Assembly (NCBI GenBank): GCA_963805495.1
Contig: CAWDUQ010000005.1
Span: 248,001-312,000, forward strand
Reading direction: 5' to 3'
From: DAHUXD01 sp963805495
GTDB lineage: Bacteria > Acidobacteriota > Thermoanaerobaculia > UBA5066 > Gp7-AA6
Length of the DNA: 64,000 nt
Shown: positions 34,183 to 42,718 of the stretch, piece after piece
How positions within the stretch are numbered: the first letter of the stretch is position 1
How the letters are laid out: each line of letters starts with the position of its first letter
The notes under the pieces: generated by a model
The model's input: only the letters and a program-made list of their open reading frames with translations
The model's database searches: none
What the model was told of the DNA's origin: nothing
Made by a program: the position numbers and the translations under genes

Positions 34183-36570
34183 ATGAACCGTTTCATCGCT
34201 CTTGCTGCCGCCCTCTTCGGCGCCGCTTCGCTCGCGACCGCCAACACGTACACGGTCACGACGACCGCCGATGCCGGCGCAGGGTCGCTTCGCCAGGCGA
34301 TCCTGGACGCCAACGCGAACCCGGGCGCTGACACAATCCATTTCAACATCGTCGGCAGCGGCGTCCAGACGACTGTGCTGGTGACGAGTCTCCCGACGAT
34401 CAGCGACGCCGTCACGATCGACGGCTACTCGCAGCCGGGCGCATCCGCCAACACGAACCTGCCGGACCAGGGCTCGAACGCCGTGATTCTCATCGAGTTG
34501 AATGGCCAGGGGGCGCTGCTTACGGCGCTCACCATAGGGGCCGCCGGAGTCCAGCTGCGAGGCCTCGCGGTCAACCGGTGCTCGACGGCCGTTCGGGTGA
34601 CGCTCGGGGGAACCGGCGCCGTCATCGCCGGCGACTTCATCGGCCCCGATGCCGCCGGCATCGCGTCGCCCGGGAACCAGCAATACGGCGTCGTCGTCCA
34701 GAACAACGCAAACAGTGTCCTCATCGGCGGGATCACGCCCGCCGACCGCAACGTGATCTCCGGGAACGGCAGCGAAATCTCGCTCGAGAGCGGTGTGGGA
34801 CACGTCGTTCAGGGAAATCTGATTGGCACCGATGCCGCCGGCACGAAAGAGCTTCCGGGAGGCGCGCCGGGCGCGGGCATTTCCGCCACGAGCGCCAACG
34901 TCACCGTGGGCGGAACCAGCGCCTCGGCGCGCAACGTCATCGCCGGGAATGGCTACGGCATCATTGCCGGGCCCGGTATGACGATCCAGGGCAACTTCAT
35001 CGGTACGGACGTCACCGGGACGCTTCCGATTGCGAACGTCGCCGCCATCGCGATCTCTTCGCCCAACGTGATCGTCGGCGGCAGCGCCGCAGGCGCTGGA
35101 AACGTCATCGCCGCGAGTTCCGGGAATCCGCCAAGCATACAGGGCGGCATCTTCTTCTTTGGCGGCGGCGGAACCGGAGCCGTGATCCAGGGCAATTTCA
35201 TCGGGACCGACCCGAACGGCACGATCGACCTCGGCAATCGCATCTATGGCATCTACCAGCCCTTTGGCGCCACGATCGGCGGAACGGCGCCCGGCGAAGG
35301 CAACATCATCGCCTTCAACGGGGGCGGCGCGGGAATACTCGTGGCGGGTGCCAGTGTCGGCAATCGCATTCGCGGCAATCGGTTCTACGATAACGGGACG
35401 GTGGGAATTGACCTGGCCGGAGCATCATCGGGCTTCGGACCCTCGCCGAACGATCCCGGAGACGCCGATGCGGGAGGCAACAACCTTCAGAACTATCCGA
35501 TCGTCGGTTCCGTCGACTACGGCGCCTCGACCACCGTACACGCCACTCTGAACAGCGCCGTCTCGACCATCTTCGACATCGACTTCTTCGCCAATCCGAC
35601 CTGCCTCGACCGGCCGCCGCTCTACCTGCAGGGCCACGACTACGTCGGCTCGACACAGGCGACCACGGACGGCGCCGGAAACGCGACCATCGATTTCGTC
35701 CTGCCGGTCGTCTTGCAGGCTGGCCAGCCGGTCACGGCGACCGCGACAGACCCGAACGGCAACACGTCCGAGCTCTCGTCGGGACTGCTCGTCCACACCA
35801 CGCCCCGCCACGGTCAGGCGAACGTCGGCAACACGATCAACCTCGTCGGACAGAGCTTCGCGAGCGGCGCCACCGTCTCGATCGGCGGAATGGCCGCTTC
35901 GAACGTCGTCCTGGTGGATTCTCAGACCCTCACCGCGACGACGCCGATTCTCCCGGCCGGCAGCGTCAACGACGTCTTGGTGACGAGCCCCGGAAGCGGG
36001 TCGGGTTCGCTCCACAATGCCTGGATCGCGGACTTCACCGACACCGGGGGCAGCGCCTTCCTGAACGACATCGTCATGCTCGTCGCCGACCAGATCACGG
36101 TCGGCGTCGGAGGCGGCCTCTACGGGACCAATGACAACATCAAGCGCCAGCAGATGGCCGTGTTCGTATTGAAGGCCGAGCATGGCATCTGCTACACGCC
36201 TCCCCCGTGCGTCGGTACCTTCGCGGATGTGCCCTGCACATCGAGTTTCGCTCCCTGGGTCGAGGCGATGGCCGCCGAGGGCATCACGGCGGGATGCGGC
36301 GGCGGACACTTCTGCCCCATGGATCCGGTCCGGCGCGACCAGATGGCCGTCTTCCTGCTCAAGGGCGAGCATGGCTCGAGCTACGTTCCTCCGACTTGCG
36401 CGGGAGTATTCACGGACGTGCCCTGCCCCGGCTCGTACGCCAATTGGATCGAACAGCTCAAGGCCGAAGGCGTCACGAGCGGCTGCGGCGGCGGAAACTA
36501 TTGCCCCGACGCAAACATCACCCGCGGCCAGATGGCGACGTTCCTGGTCAAGACGTTTCGTCTGTCGTAG
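34183..36570 (+). CDS. Secreted beta-helix protein with IPT/TIG domain and three SLH-like modules
   Basis: A 795-residue surface protein. A signal peptide (FIALAAALFGAASLATA) is followed by a CSLREA-like start (TYTVTTTADAGAGSLRQAIL) and a right-handed parallel beta-helix (about 60-420) with repeats of VIQGNFIGTDPNGT and NVIAGNGYG. An IPT/TIG-like domain (about 540-610) and three SLH-like modules (616-795) follow; the first lacks the GCG..CP cysteines, the other two keep them. GAAGGAGG lies just upstream of the ATG at 34183. An in-frame GTG at 34006 would bury the signal peptide, so I reject it. The 293 bp gap to the sigma gene probably holds the promoter. Confidence 0.85.
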   Translation: MNRFIALAAALFGAASLATANTYTVTTTADAGAGSLRQAILDANANPGADTIHFNIVGSGVQTTVLVTSLPTISDAVTIDGYSQPGASANTNLPDQGSNAVILIELNGQGALLTALTIGAAGVQLRGLAVNRCSTAVRVTLGGTGAVIAGDFIGPDAAGIASPGNQQYGVVVQNNANSVLIGGITPADRNVISGNGSEISLESGVGHVVQGNLIGTDAAGTKELPGGAPGAGISATSANVTVGGTSASARNVIAGNGYGIIAGPGMTIQGNFIGTDVTGTLPIANVAAIAISSPNVIVGGSAAGAGNVIAASSGNPPSIQGGIFFFGGGGTGAVIQGNFIGTDPNGTIDLGNRIYGIYQPFGATIGGTAPGEGNIIAFNGGGAGILVAGASVGNRIRGNRFYDNGTVGIDLAGASSGFGPSPNDPGDADAGGNNLQNYPIVGSVDYGASTTVHATLNSAVSTIFDIDFFANPTCLDRPPLYLQGHDYVGSTQATTDGAGNATIDFVLPVVLQAGQPVTATATDPNGNTSELSSGLLVHTTPRHGQANVGNTINLVGQSFASGATVSIGGMAASNVVLVDSQTLTATTPILPAGSVNDVLVTSPGSGSGSLHNAWIADFTDTGGSAFLNDIVMLVADQITVGVGGGLYGTNDNIKRQQMAVFVLKAEHGICYTPPPCVGTFADVPCTSSFAPWVEAMAAEGITAGCGGGHFCPMDPVRRDQMAVFLLKGEHGSSYVPPTCAGVFTDVPCPGSYANWIEQLKAEGVTSGCGGGNYCPDANITRGQMATFLVKTFRLS

Positions 36571-36679
36571 CGAGATCTTGATCCGCCGACGCCTCGGTCA
36601 GGCGAACACCTCAAGGGTCGCCTCAACCTCGAGTCGACGAGAAGCAACGACTCGCAGTGTAGAGTTTGCGAATCATTCG

Positions 36680-38836
36680 ATGACGCTCTCGGCCGGCAGT
36701 CGCCTCGGCGCGTACGAGATTCTCTCCCCCCTCGGCGCGGGCGGGATGGGTGAGGTCTACCGGGCGAGGGATTCCCGCCTCGGCCGCGACGTCGCCATCA
36801 AGGTCCTCCCCGAGACGGTCGCCCGGGACGCCGAGCGCCTGGCCCGTTTCGAGCGGGAGGCCCGGGCGCTCGCCGCGCTCAACCACCCCGGCATCGTCAC
36901 GATCTTCTCGGTCGAGGAGGCCGTGGGCACGCGCTTTCTCGCCATGGAGCTGGTGGAGGGCGACAGCCTCGACACGCTGATCGCTTCGGGCGGTCTCCCC
37001 CTCTCCCGGTTCTTCGACATCGCGACACCGCTGGCCGAGGCGCTTTCGGCGGCCCACGAGCGCAGCATCGTGCACCGGGACCTGAAGCCCGGTAACGTCA
37101 TGGTCACCCCCGAGGGGCGCGTCAAGGTGCTCGACTTCGGCCTCGCCCGGATCGACGGCCCCGACTCGGACCCCAACGTTTCGAGCACGCCGACGGAAAG
37201 TCGCGCGTTGCTGACGGGAGAAGGCCAGGTCTTCGGCACCGTCGCCTACATGTCCCCGGAGCAGGCGCGGGGCGGAAAGGTCGACGCGCGCTCCGACGTC
37301 TTCTCCCTCGGCGTTGTCCTCTACCAGATGCTGACCGGTGAGCGCCCGTTTCAGGGGGCGAGCGCCGTGGACCTGATCTCGTCCATCCTGCGTGACCGCC
37401 CGCCTTCGGTCAGCGACCTGCGGGCGGACCTTCCGCCACATCTTTCGAGGATCCTGCGACGCTGCCTGGAGAAGGATCCGCATGACCGCTACCAGACCTC
37501 GCGAGACGTCTACAACGAGTTGAAAGAGCTGAGAGCGGAGACCGCCTCGGCCGCATCGGCCTCGTCGGATTCGCCGCGACGGGCCGCGACGGCGACCGGA
37601 GAGCGCCCCGCGTCCGGACCGGCCCGCGCCGACGAAGGCTTCTGGGTCGCCGTACTGCCGTTCCACCACAGCGGCGCGGACGCCGCGCTCGAGGCATTCG
37701 CCGAGGGAATGACCGATGAGATCGTGACCGGTCTTTCCAAATTCTCCTACCTGCGGGTGATCTCGCGCGCGTCGACCCGACGTTACTCGAGCGGCTCGGC
37801 CGACGTGCGCACCGTGGGCAAGGAGCTCGGCGCACGATACGTGATGGACGGGAGCCTGCGCCAGGCGGGGCCCGCGATCCGCATTTCCGTTCAGCTGATC
37901 GACGCGTTCTCCGGCGCGAATCTCTGGGCGGAGACCTACAACCGCGGCTACCAGCCGGACGCGATCTTCGAAGTTCAGGACGATGTCGTGCGCCGGATCG
38001 TTTCCACGGTCGCGGATACCCAGGGCGTCCTCCCGCACACCATGAGCGAAGCGCTCCGGGGAAAGCGTCCCGACGAGTTGACCCCCTACGAGGCGGTCCT
38101 GCGGGGCCTGGCGCAGGTGATCAGCGTCAGCGCCGACGGGCACGCTTCGGTGAGGGAGGGGCTCGAGCGGGCCGTACAGGAGGAGCCGGGCAATGCCGAT
38201 TGCTGGGCTCTCCTCTCCAACATGTACCGGGAGGAGTACGCGCACGGGTTCAACCTCAGGCCGGATCCGCTCGGACGCGCGCTCGCCGCGGCCCGGCGCG
38301 CCGTCGAGATCGCGCCCTCCAATCACCTCGCCCACCACGCGCTGGCCACCGCGCACTTTCTCCGCCGGGAACTTCCGGCCTTTCGCAACGAGGCGGAGCG
38401 GGCCATCACCCTGAATCCCATGGACGGGTTCACGATGGCGTACCTGGCGTCCCTCGTCGCCTACTCCGGCAATTGGGAGCGAGGCTGCGCGATGGCGAAG
38501 CAGGCCCGGGACCTGAACCTGCACCATCCGACCTGGTACTGGTTCTCCGATTGCTTCGATGCCTATCGGCAGGGCGACTACCGCGCGGCGCTGGACATCG
38601 CCCGGAAGATCGAGATGCCCGGGTTCTGGCGCCTGAATCTCGCCCTCGCCGCCGCGCACGGTCAGCTCGGGGAGCGCGATGCGGCGGCGACAGCGCTCCA
38701 TGAGCTTCTCGCGGCCAAGCCCGAATTCTCGTCCCGAGCGCGGGAGGAGCTTTCGAAGTGGTGGAATGCCGACTTCGTCGAGCAGTTGATGGACGGCCTG
38801 CGCAGGGCCGGCCTCGAGATCGCGGGAGAGCCGTGA
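36680..38836 (+). CDS. Ser/Thr protein kinase with TolB-like/FlgO-like and TPR C-terminus
   Basis: A 718-residue kinase. The kinase domain is at the N-terminus: ILSPLGAGGMGEVYRARD (about 14), VAIKVLPE, HRDLKPGNVMV (about 132), DFGLAR and YMSPEQARGGKVDARSDVFS. A Ser/Ala-rich linker (about 290-320) leads to a TolB/FlgO-like domain starting FWVAVLPFHHSGADA (about 325) and including LGARYVMDGSLRQAG, then TPR helices to the end. No transmembrane helix is evident. It starts with ATG at 36680 without a strong ribosome site. The next gene repeats the TolB-TPR part only, and its probable original start (TGATG) overlaps this stop. Confidence 0.88.
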   Translation: MTLSAGSRLGAYEILSPLGAGGMGEVYRARDSRLGRDVAIKVLPETVARDAERLARFEREARALAALNHPGIVTIFSVEEAVGTRFLAMELVEGDSLDTLIASGGLPLSRFFDIATPLAEALSAAHERSIVHRDLKPGNVMVTPEGRVKVLDFGLARIDGPDSDPNVSSTPTESRALLTGEGQVFGTVAYMSPEQARGGKVDARSDVFSLGVVLYQMLTGERPFQGASAVDLISSILRDRPPSVSDLRADLPPHLSRILRRCLEKDPHDRYQTSRDVYNELKELRAETASAASASSDSPRRAATATGERPASGPARADEGFWVAVLPFHHSGADAALEAFAEGMTDEIVTGLSKFSYLRVISRASTRRYSSGSADVRTVGKELGARYVMDGSLRQAGPAIRISVQLIDAFSGANLWAETYNRGYQPDAIFEVQDDVVRRIVSTVADTQGVLPHTMSEALRGKRPDELTPYEAVLRGLAQVISVSADGHASVREGLERAVQEEPGNADCWALLSNMYREEYAHGFNLRPDPLGRALAAARRAVEIAPSNHLAHHALATAHFLRRELPAFRNEAERAITLNPMDGFTMAYLASLVAYSGNWERGCAMAKQARDLNLHHPTWYWFSDCFDAYRQGDYRAALDIARKIEMPGFWRLNLALAAAHGQLGERDAAATALHELLAAKPEFSSRAREELSKWWNADFVEQLMDGLRRAGLEIAGEP

Positions 38837-38951
38837 TGCCGACGTCTCATCCGCAGCGTCTGCACCCGGCGCTGCTCCGGGCGTCGCGATCGCCGTTCTT
38901 CCCTTTTCCGACCTGAGCCCGGCAAAGGACCAGGACTATCTCTGCGAGGGC

Positions 38952-40298
38952 ATGGCCGAAGAGATCAGGAATGCGCTCGTCGGCGTCGAGGGGATCCGGG
39001 TCGCCTCACGAACCTCTTCCGTCCACGCGAGCCAGGAAAAGAACAATCTCACTGCGATCGGCCGGATGCTGTCCGTCGACCACGTCCTCGAGGGAAGCGT
39101 TCGAACGGCAGGGAGCCGTCTGCGGGTCACCGCCCAGCTGAACGACGTGGCTTCGGGCTACCACCTCTGGTCCGAGCGCTTCGAACGGGAGCTGGAGGAC
39201 GTCTTCGCCGTGCAGGACGAGATTGCCTCTGGCGTCGTCGAGGCCGTGAAGGCGCGGCTGGCGCCGGGAACGCGAACCATCCACGCCAGACCACAGCCTC
39301 GCAACCTCGACGCGTACCGGAGCTACCTTCTGGGCCAGCACCTGCGGTACGCCAGGGAGGACCACGGCGGGGCGGTTCGGGCCTTCCAGGAGGCCGTCCG
39401 CCTCGATCCGACCTACGCGCCTTCGTTGACCGGGCTCGCGGAAAGCCTCGCGCTCTCGGCGCACATGAGCCTGATCTCCGCGCGCGAGGCCTGCGCGCGC
39501 GCCCGAGAAGCGCTCGCGACCGCGGCGGAGCTCCAGGGGGAGTCGGCGGACGGACTCCACGGCGAGGCCTTCGTGGCGTTCATCGAGCGCCGCTGGAAGG
39601 ATATGGAGACCGCCTCTCGTCGAGCGATCGAGCTCCAACCGACCCACGTCCCCTCCCTGGGCGTGCTGGGAATGTGCCTCTCCCTGCATCAGAAGCCCGA
39701 CGAGGCCGCGCCGTTTTTTGAGCGAGCCCGGGAGGCCGATCCGCTCGCCTCCTTCCCGTACATGCTCACGGCGCTGGGTCTGCTGACCGTCAGGCAGCAT
39801 CGGGGAGCTCACCGCTACGCCGAGCAGGCGCTCATCTTCGAGAAGGACGATGCGTCGGCGCTGTACTGCGCGGCCCTGGCGCACGTGGCCCTCGGGCAGT
39901 TCGACCAGGGCATCGCGGCTGCGGAGCACGGTCTCGCCGTCGCGCACCGGGGCGGCGACTTCCTCGGGCTGCTCGGGTGGGCGCTCGCGACCGCGGGACG
40001 GAAGGACGAAGCCCGGACGATCCTCGAGGAGCTGCGCACGCGGCCGGCGGCCGCGCCCCAGATCGTGTCCGAGGGCTGGCTGCTCGGCGCGCTCGGGGAG
40101 ATCGACGCGGCCTTCGAGGTGCTCACGCGGGCGGAGGACCAGAACCAGCTCTGGCTCTACTACTCAGGATTGCCCGGCTTCGATCCGCTCCGGGCCGACC
40201 CGCGGTTCTCCGCGCTTCTGGGCCGCCTCGGGCTACCCGCCTCGACCGGCCAGGCGCTGCTACCAGCAGATTCAAGTTCTCATTTAGAAACGCCGTGA
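38952..40298 (+). CDS. TolB-like/TPR protein, kinase-less paralogue, probably 5' frameshifted
   Basis: About 448 residues similar to the C-terminal half of the preceding kinase: IGRMLSVDHVLEGSVRTAGS, ASGYHLWSERFERELEDVFA, then TPR-like helices (FQEAVRLDPTYAPSLTGLAE, GMCLSLHQKPDEAAPFFERA). The frame is open back to 38790, and the conserved first strand VAIAVLPFSDLSP is encoded at 38883-38921, upstream of the first ATG (38952); there is no ATG, GTG or TTG in this frame from 38790 to 38952. An ATG at 38836, overlapping the kinase stop as TGATG, runs only 26 codons in a neighbouring frame. A single-base shift would join them, so the gene is either frameshifted here or starts late. Confidence 0.7.
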   Translation: MAEEIRNALVGVEGIRVASRTSSVHASQEKNNLTAIGRMLSVDHVLEGSVRTAGSRLRVTAQLNDVASGYHLWSERFERELEDVFAVQDEIASGVVEAVKARLAPGTRTIHARPQPRNLDAYRSYLLGQHLRYAREDHGGAVRAFQEAVRLDPTYAPSLTGLAESLALSAHMSLISAREACARAREALATAAELQGESADGLHGEAFVAFIERRWKDMETASRRAIELQPTHVPSLGVLGMCLSLHQKPDEAAPFFERAREADPLASFPYMLTALGLLTVRQHRGAHRYAEQALIFEKDDASALYCAALAHVALGQFDQGIAAAEHGLAVAHRGGDFLGLLGWALATAGRKDEARTILEELRTRPAAAPQIVSEGWLLGALGEIDAAFEVLTRAEDQNQLWLYYSGLPGFDPLRADPRFSALLGRLGLPASTGQALLPADSSSHLETP

Positions 40299-40313
40299 GT
40301 TTCCTCACGGCGT
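40290..40313. terminator. Hairpin at the end of the TolB/TPR gene
   Basis: A perfect 10-bp stem (40290-40299 with 40304-40313) and a TTTC loop. It overlaps the stop codon at 40296-40298. A four-A run follows and there is no long U-tract, so termination on the plus strand is plausible but not certain. Confidence 0.6.
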
Positions 40314-40316
40314 AAA

Positions 40317-40341
40317 AGGTCCTTGGTTACGGGGGAGGGAT
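40317..40341 (-). repeat. Truncated copy of the tRNA-fMet 3' end
   Basis: The stretch AGGTCCTTGGTTACGGGGGA here resembles the intact tRNA-fMet 3' end and flank at 40495-40519 (AGGACCTTGGTTGCGGGGGT), in the same orientation about 178 bp away. The interval holds three GC-rich perfect palindromes (40347-40365, 40379-40395, 40416-40430) and the tRNA terminator. Confidence 0.55.
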
Positions 40342-40460
40342 GGGACCGCCGGCCTGCGGCCGGCGTTTGCGCCCCACCCCGCGGCAGCGCCGCGGTCAGG
40401 GCGCCAAACCTTCTTCGCCGCTTCGCGGCGGGCTCAAATCCTCCCCCGACTTGCGGCTTG

Positions 40461-40490
40461 GAAACAAAACGGCCGGGGTTGCCCCCGGCC
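40461..40490 (-). terminator. Terminator of tRNA-fMet, minus strand
   Basis: An 8-bp GC stem (40471-40478 with 40483-40490) followed on the minus strand by GTTTTGTTTC. It lies about 12 bp after the 3' end of the tRNA and reads as a typical rho-independent terminator for it. Confidence 0.8.
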
Positions 40491-40501
40491 GATCAGGACC
40501 T

Positions 40502-40578
<77 letters not shown>

Positions 40579-40679
40579 GCAGAGCGCGCACCTTATCGGA
40601 GAGGCGGGATCAGGTCAAGCCGGGCCGGGATTCGACGGACTCCCCACTTCCTCGGACGGGATCCGATATCCTCCGGCCC

Positions 40680-41240
40680 ATGCGACGGGCCCACCTTCTC
40701 CCCGCGCTTCCCCTCGCCCTCCTCCTGCTCGGGATGGAAGCCTCGGCGCGCCCGCCGCTGCCGACGGTCCCCAGGGTCGACCTCGAACGCTACATGGGCG
40801 AGTGGTACGTCATCGCGAACATCCCGACCTCCTACGAACGGGGGGCGTACAACGCGCTCGAGACGTACCGGCTGAACCCGGACGGAACGATCGCGACGAC
40901 GTTCACCTTCCGCAAGGGAAGCTTCGACGGTCCCTTGAAAGTCATGAAGCCGAAGGGCTGGGTCCGGGACCCGGGGACGAACGCGGCCTGGTGGATGCAG
41001 TTCTTCTGGCCGCTGAAGGCCGAATACCTGATCGCGTATCTCTCCCCCGACTACTCGCAGACGATCGTCGCGCGGACCAAGCGCGACTACGTCTGGATCA
41101 TGGCGCGGACACCTTCGATCCTGGAGGACGACTACTCGCGCCTCGTCGAGAAGGTCGCCGGGCTCGGTTACGACACCGCGAAGCTCCAGCGCATGCCGCA
41201 GCGCTGGTTGCCCCACGCCGGGTCCGCGAGGACATGGTGA
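40680..41240 (+). CDS. blc: Lipocalin family protein (Blc-like), exported
   Basis: A 186-residue exported lipocalin. After a signal peptide (LLPALPLALLLLGMEASA) comes the signature VDLERYMGEWYVIANIPTSYE with the conserved GxW, then NALETYRLNPDGTI and, near the C-terminus, DYVWIMARTPSILEDD. Bacterial Blc proteins bind phospholipids or fatty acids at the envelope. There is no lipobox Cys, so it is likely periplasmic rather than outer-membrane anchored. The ATG is at 40680. The kinase gene downstream begins seven bases before its stop. Confidence 0.88.
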   Translation: MRRAHLLPALPLALLLLGMEASARPPLPTVPRVDLERYMGEWYVIANIPTSYERGAYNALETYRLNPDGTIATTFTFRKGSFDGPLKVMKPKGWVRDPGTNAAWWMQFFWPLKAEYLIAYLSPDYSQTIVARTKRDYVWIMARTPSILEDDYSRLVEKVAGLGYDTAKLQRMPQRWLPHAGSARTW

Positions 41241-42073
41241 GCACCCAGGCTCCCGGCCCTGAAACGACCGTCCTTTCCGGAACGATCGGCCGATACCGAC
41301 TGCTCGAGCGGATCGGCGCCGGCGGCTTCGGGTCCGTCTTCAGGGCCGTCGATCCGGATTCGGGCCGTGAGGTGGCGATCAAGACCTGCACGCTCGGCGA
41401 AGATGCGTACCCGCGGTTCTTCCGCGAGGCGCGACTCGCGTCCGGTCTCAGTCACCCCAACATCACGGCGGTCTTCGAGTCCGGCATGGAGGGCGAGACA
41501 CCGTTCATGGTCCAGGAGCTGCTGACCGGGCGGGATCTCTCGGTGATGATCAGCCTGCGCGAGCCGTATGCGCTGGAGGATCGGCGGCGGATCCTGATGG
41601 GGATCGCGGAGGGTCTCGACTACGCCCATCGCCAGGGCGTCATCCACCGGGACATTAAGCCCTCGAACATCCGCGTCCTGGAGGACGGCGGCGTGAAGAT
41701 CATGGACTTCGGCATCGCCAAGTCGATCGGGTCCTCGACCGGGATGACACGGGCCGGGACGGGCGTGGGCTCTCTCGGCTACATCTCCCCGGAGCAGATC
41801 AGCGGCGACGCGGTCGGGCCGCAGACCGACATCTTCCTGCTCGGCCTCGTCGGCTACGAGCTCCTGAGCTTCCAGCCGGCATTTCGCCACCCGAATCTCT
41901 TCCGGTTGATGGACCTGATCTTCACCCAGGAGCCGGATCCACTCGTCGACGTCGCGCCGTCGGTCCCGCCGGGCATGGCGGCCGTCATAGAGAAGGCGAT
42001 CCGGAAGCGTCCCGACGAGCGGTTCGCAACGGCAGCCCAGATGCGCGACGCCCTCGCGCGCGCAATTCCCTGA
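41234..42073 (+). CDS. Short soluble Ser/Thr protein kinase
   Basis: A 279-residue kinase made of little more than the catalytic domain: glycine loop LERIGAGGFGSVFRA, VAIKTC, HRDIKPSNIRV (about residue 140), MDFGIAK, SLGYISPEQISGDAVGPQTD and a C-lobe ending in RKRPDERFATAAQMRDALA. It has no transmembrane segment and no sensor domain, so partners must supply regulation. It overlaps the lipocalin gene by 7 bp, implying cotranscription. Confidence 0.9.
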   Translation: MVSTQAPGPETTVLSGTIGRYRLLERIGAGGFGSVFRAVDPDSGREVAIKTCTLGEDAYPRFFREARLASGLSHPNITAVFESGMEGETPFMVQELLTGRDLSVMISLREPYALEDRRRILMGIAEGLDYAHRQGVIHRDIKPSNIRVLEDGGVKIMDFGIAKSIGSSTGMTRAGTGVGSLGYISPEQISGDAVGPQTDIFLLGLVGYELLSFQPAFRHPNLFRLMDLIFTQEPDPLVDVAPSVPPGMAAVIEKAIRKRPDERFATAAQMRDALARAIP

Positions 42074-42178
42074 CTCCCGCCGGCCGTCGGGGCCCGACCC
42101 GGAAGCGCGCCCGGGGCAAAACGGGCGTTCCCACTGGCACCCAACGTGCAGTACCGGATACCGTCAAGGAGGTTGCCA

Positions 42179-42331
42179 ATGGGCCTCGTTCTTTTGGTCG
42201 TCCTGGTGCTGCTTCTTCTCGGCGCGATTCCCAGCTGGGGTTACAGCCGCAACTGGGGCTACGGGCCGAGCGGCATTCTCGGAGTCATCCTGATCATCGT
42301 GGTCGTTCTGCTCGTGACCGGCCGGCTCTGA
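42179..42331 (+). CDS. DUF3309-like small membrane protein, 50 residues
   Basis: A tiny protein with two hydrophobic helices separated by a short loop: VLLVVLVLLLLGAIPSW, then SRNWGYGPSGILG and VILIIVVVLLVTGRL. The LLGAIPSW and GYGPSGILG parts match the DUF3309 family of about 50 residues found across bacteria, with unknown function. AGGAGG lies six bases before the ATG. Confidence 0.88.
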   Translation: MGLVLLVVLVLLLLGAIPSWGYSRNWGYGPSGILGVILIIVVVLLVTGRL

Positions 42332-42349
42332 GCCGTCGGTCCGCGCGCG

Positions 42350-42718
42350 TCACGGCCGGGGTTCGGCGGGCGGGTTCGGGGCGATCGACGTCGTCTTCGG
42401 CTTCGTGAGGCTGCCCGGCGGGTAGAGCAGAACGACTTCGTCCGGTTCGACGAGGTGAAGCTCCTCACGCGCGATCTGCTCGGCCGGGAACTCGTGGCGG
42501 TTGGCCGCCTCGATCGAGGCCTTGAGTTTCTCGTTCTCCGCCCTGCGCTCGGCGATCTGCCGGTCGAGGGTCTGGACCTCGTTGCGCGCTCGCCGCAGGT
42601 CGAGCACGCGCCGGTCCGAGAGCAGCAGGAAGCCCATGATCACGGTCGAGATCCCGAGCGAGACCAGGAACGCCGTCACGGGACGGGGCCCGCGCCCGAT
42701 GTGCTCCTTGTTCTTCAT
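42350..42718 (-). CDS. ftsB: FtsB/DivIC-type septum formation initiator
   Basis: A 122-residue bitopic division protein with one transmembrane helix (about 14-34, TAFLVSLGISTVIMGFLLL), a coiled coil (about 40-72, NEVQTLDRQIAERRAENEKL) and the conserved periplasmic part FPAEQIAREELHLVEPDEVV. The tail (about 100-122) is Pro-rich. FtsB works with FtsL and FtsQ in the divisome. Its ATG overlaps the enolase stop (ATGA). The eno-ftsB pairing is conserved in many bacteria, which supports the assignment. Confidence 0.9.
   Translation of the reverse strand: MKNKEHIGRGPRPVTAFLVSLGISTVIMGFLLLSDRRVLDLRRARNEVQTLDRQIAERRAENEKLKASIEAANRHEFPAEQIAREELHLVEPDEVVLLYPPGSLTKPKTTSIAPNPPAEPRP

Noticed and set aside
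40321..40460. A second tRNA or small RNA downstream of tRNA-fMet
   Set aside because: Only the 3' end of a tRNA and separate GC palindromes are present; no cloverleaf or promoter is found.
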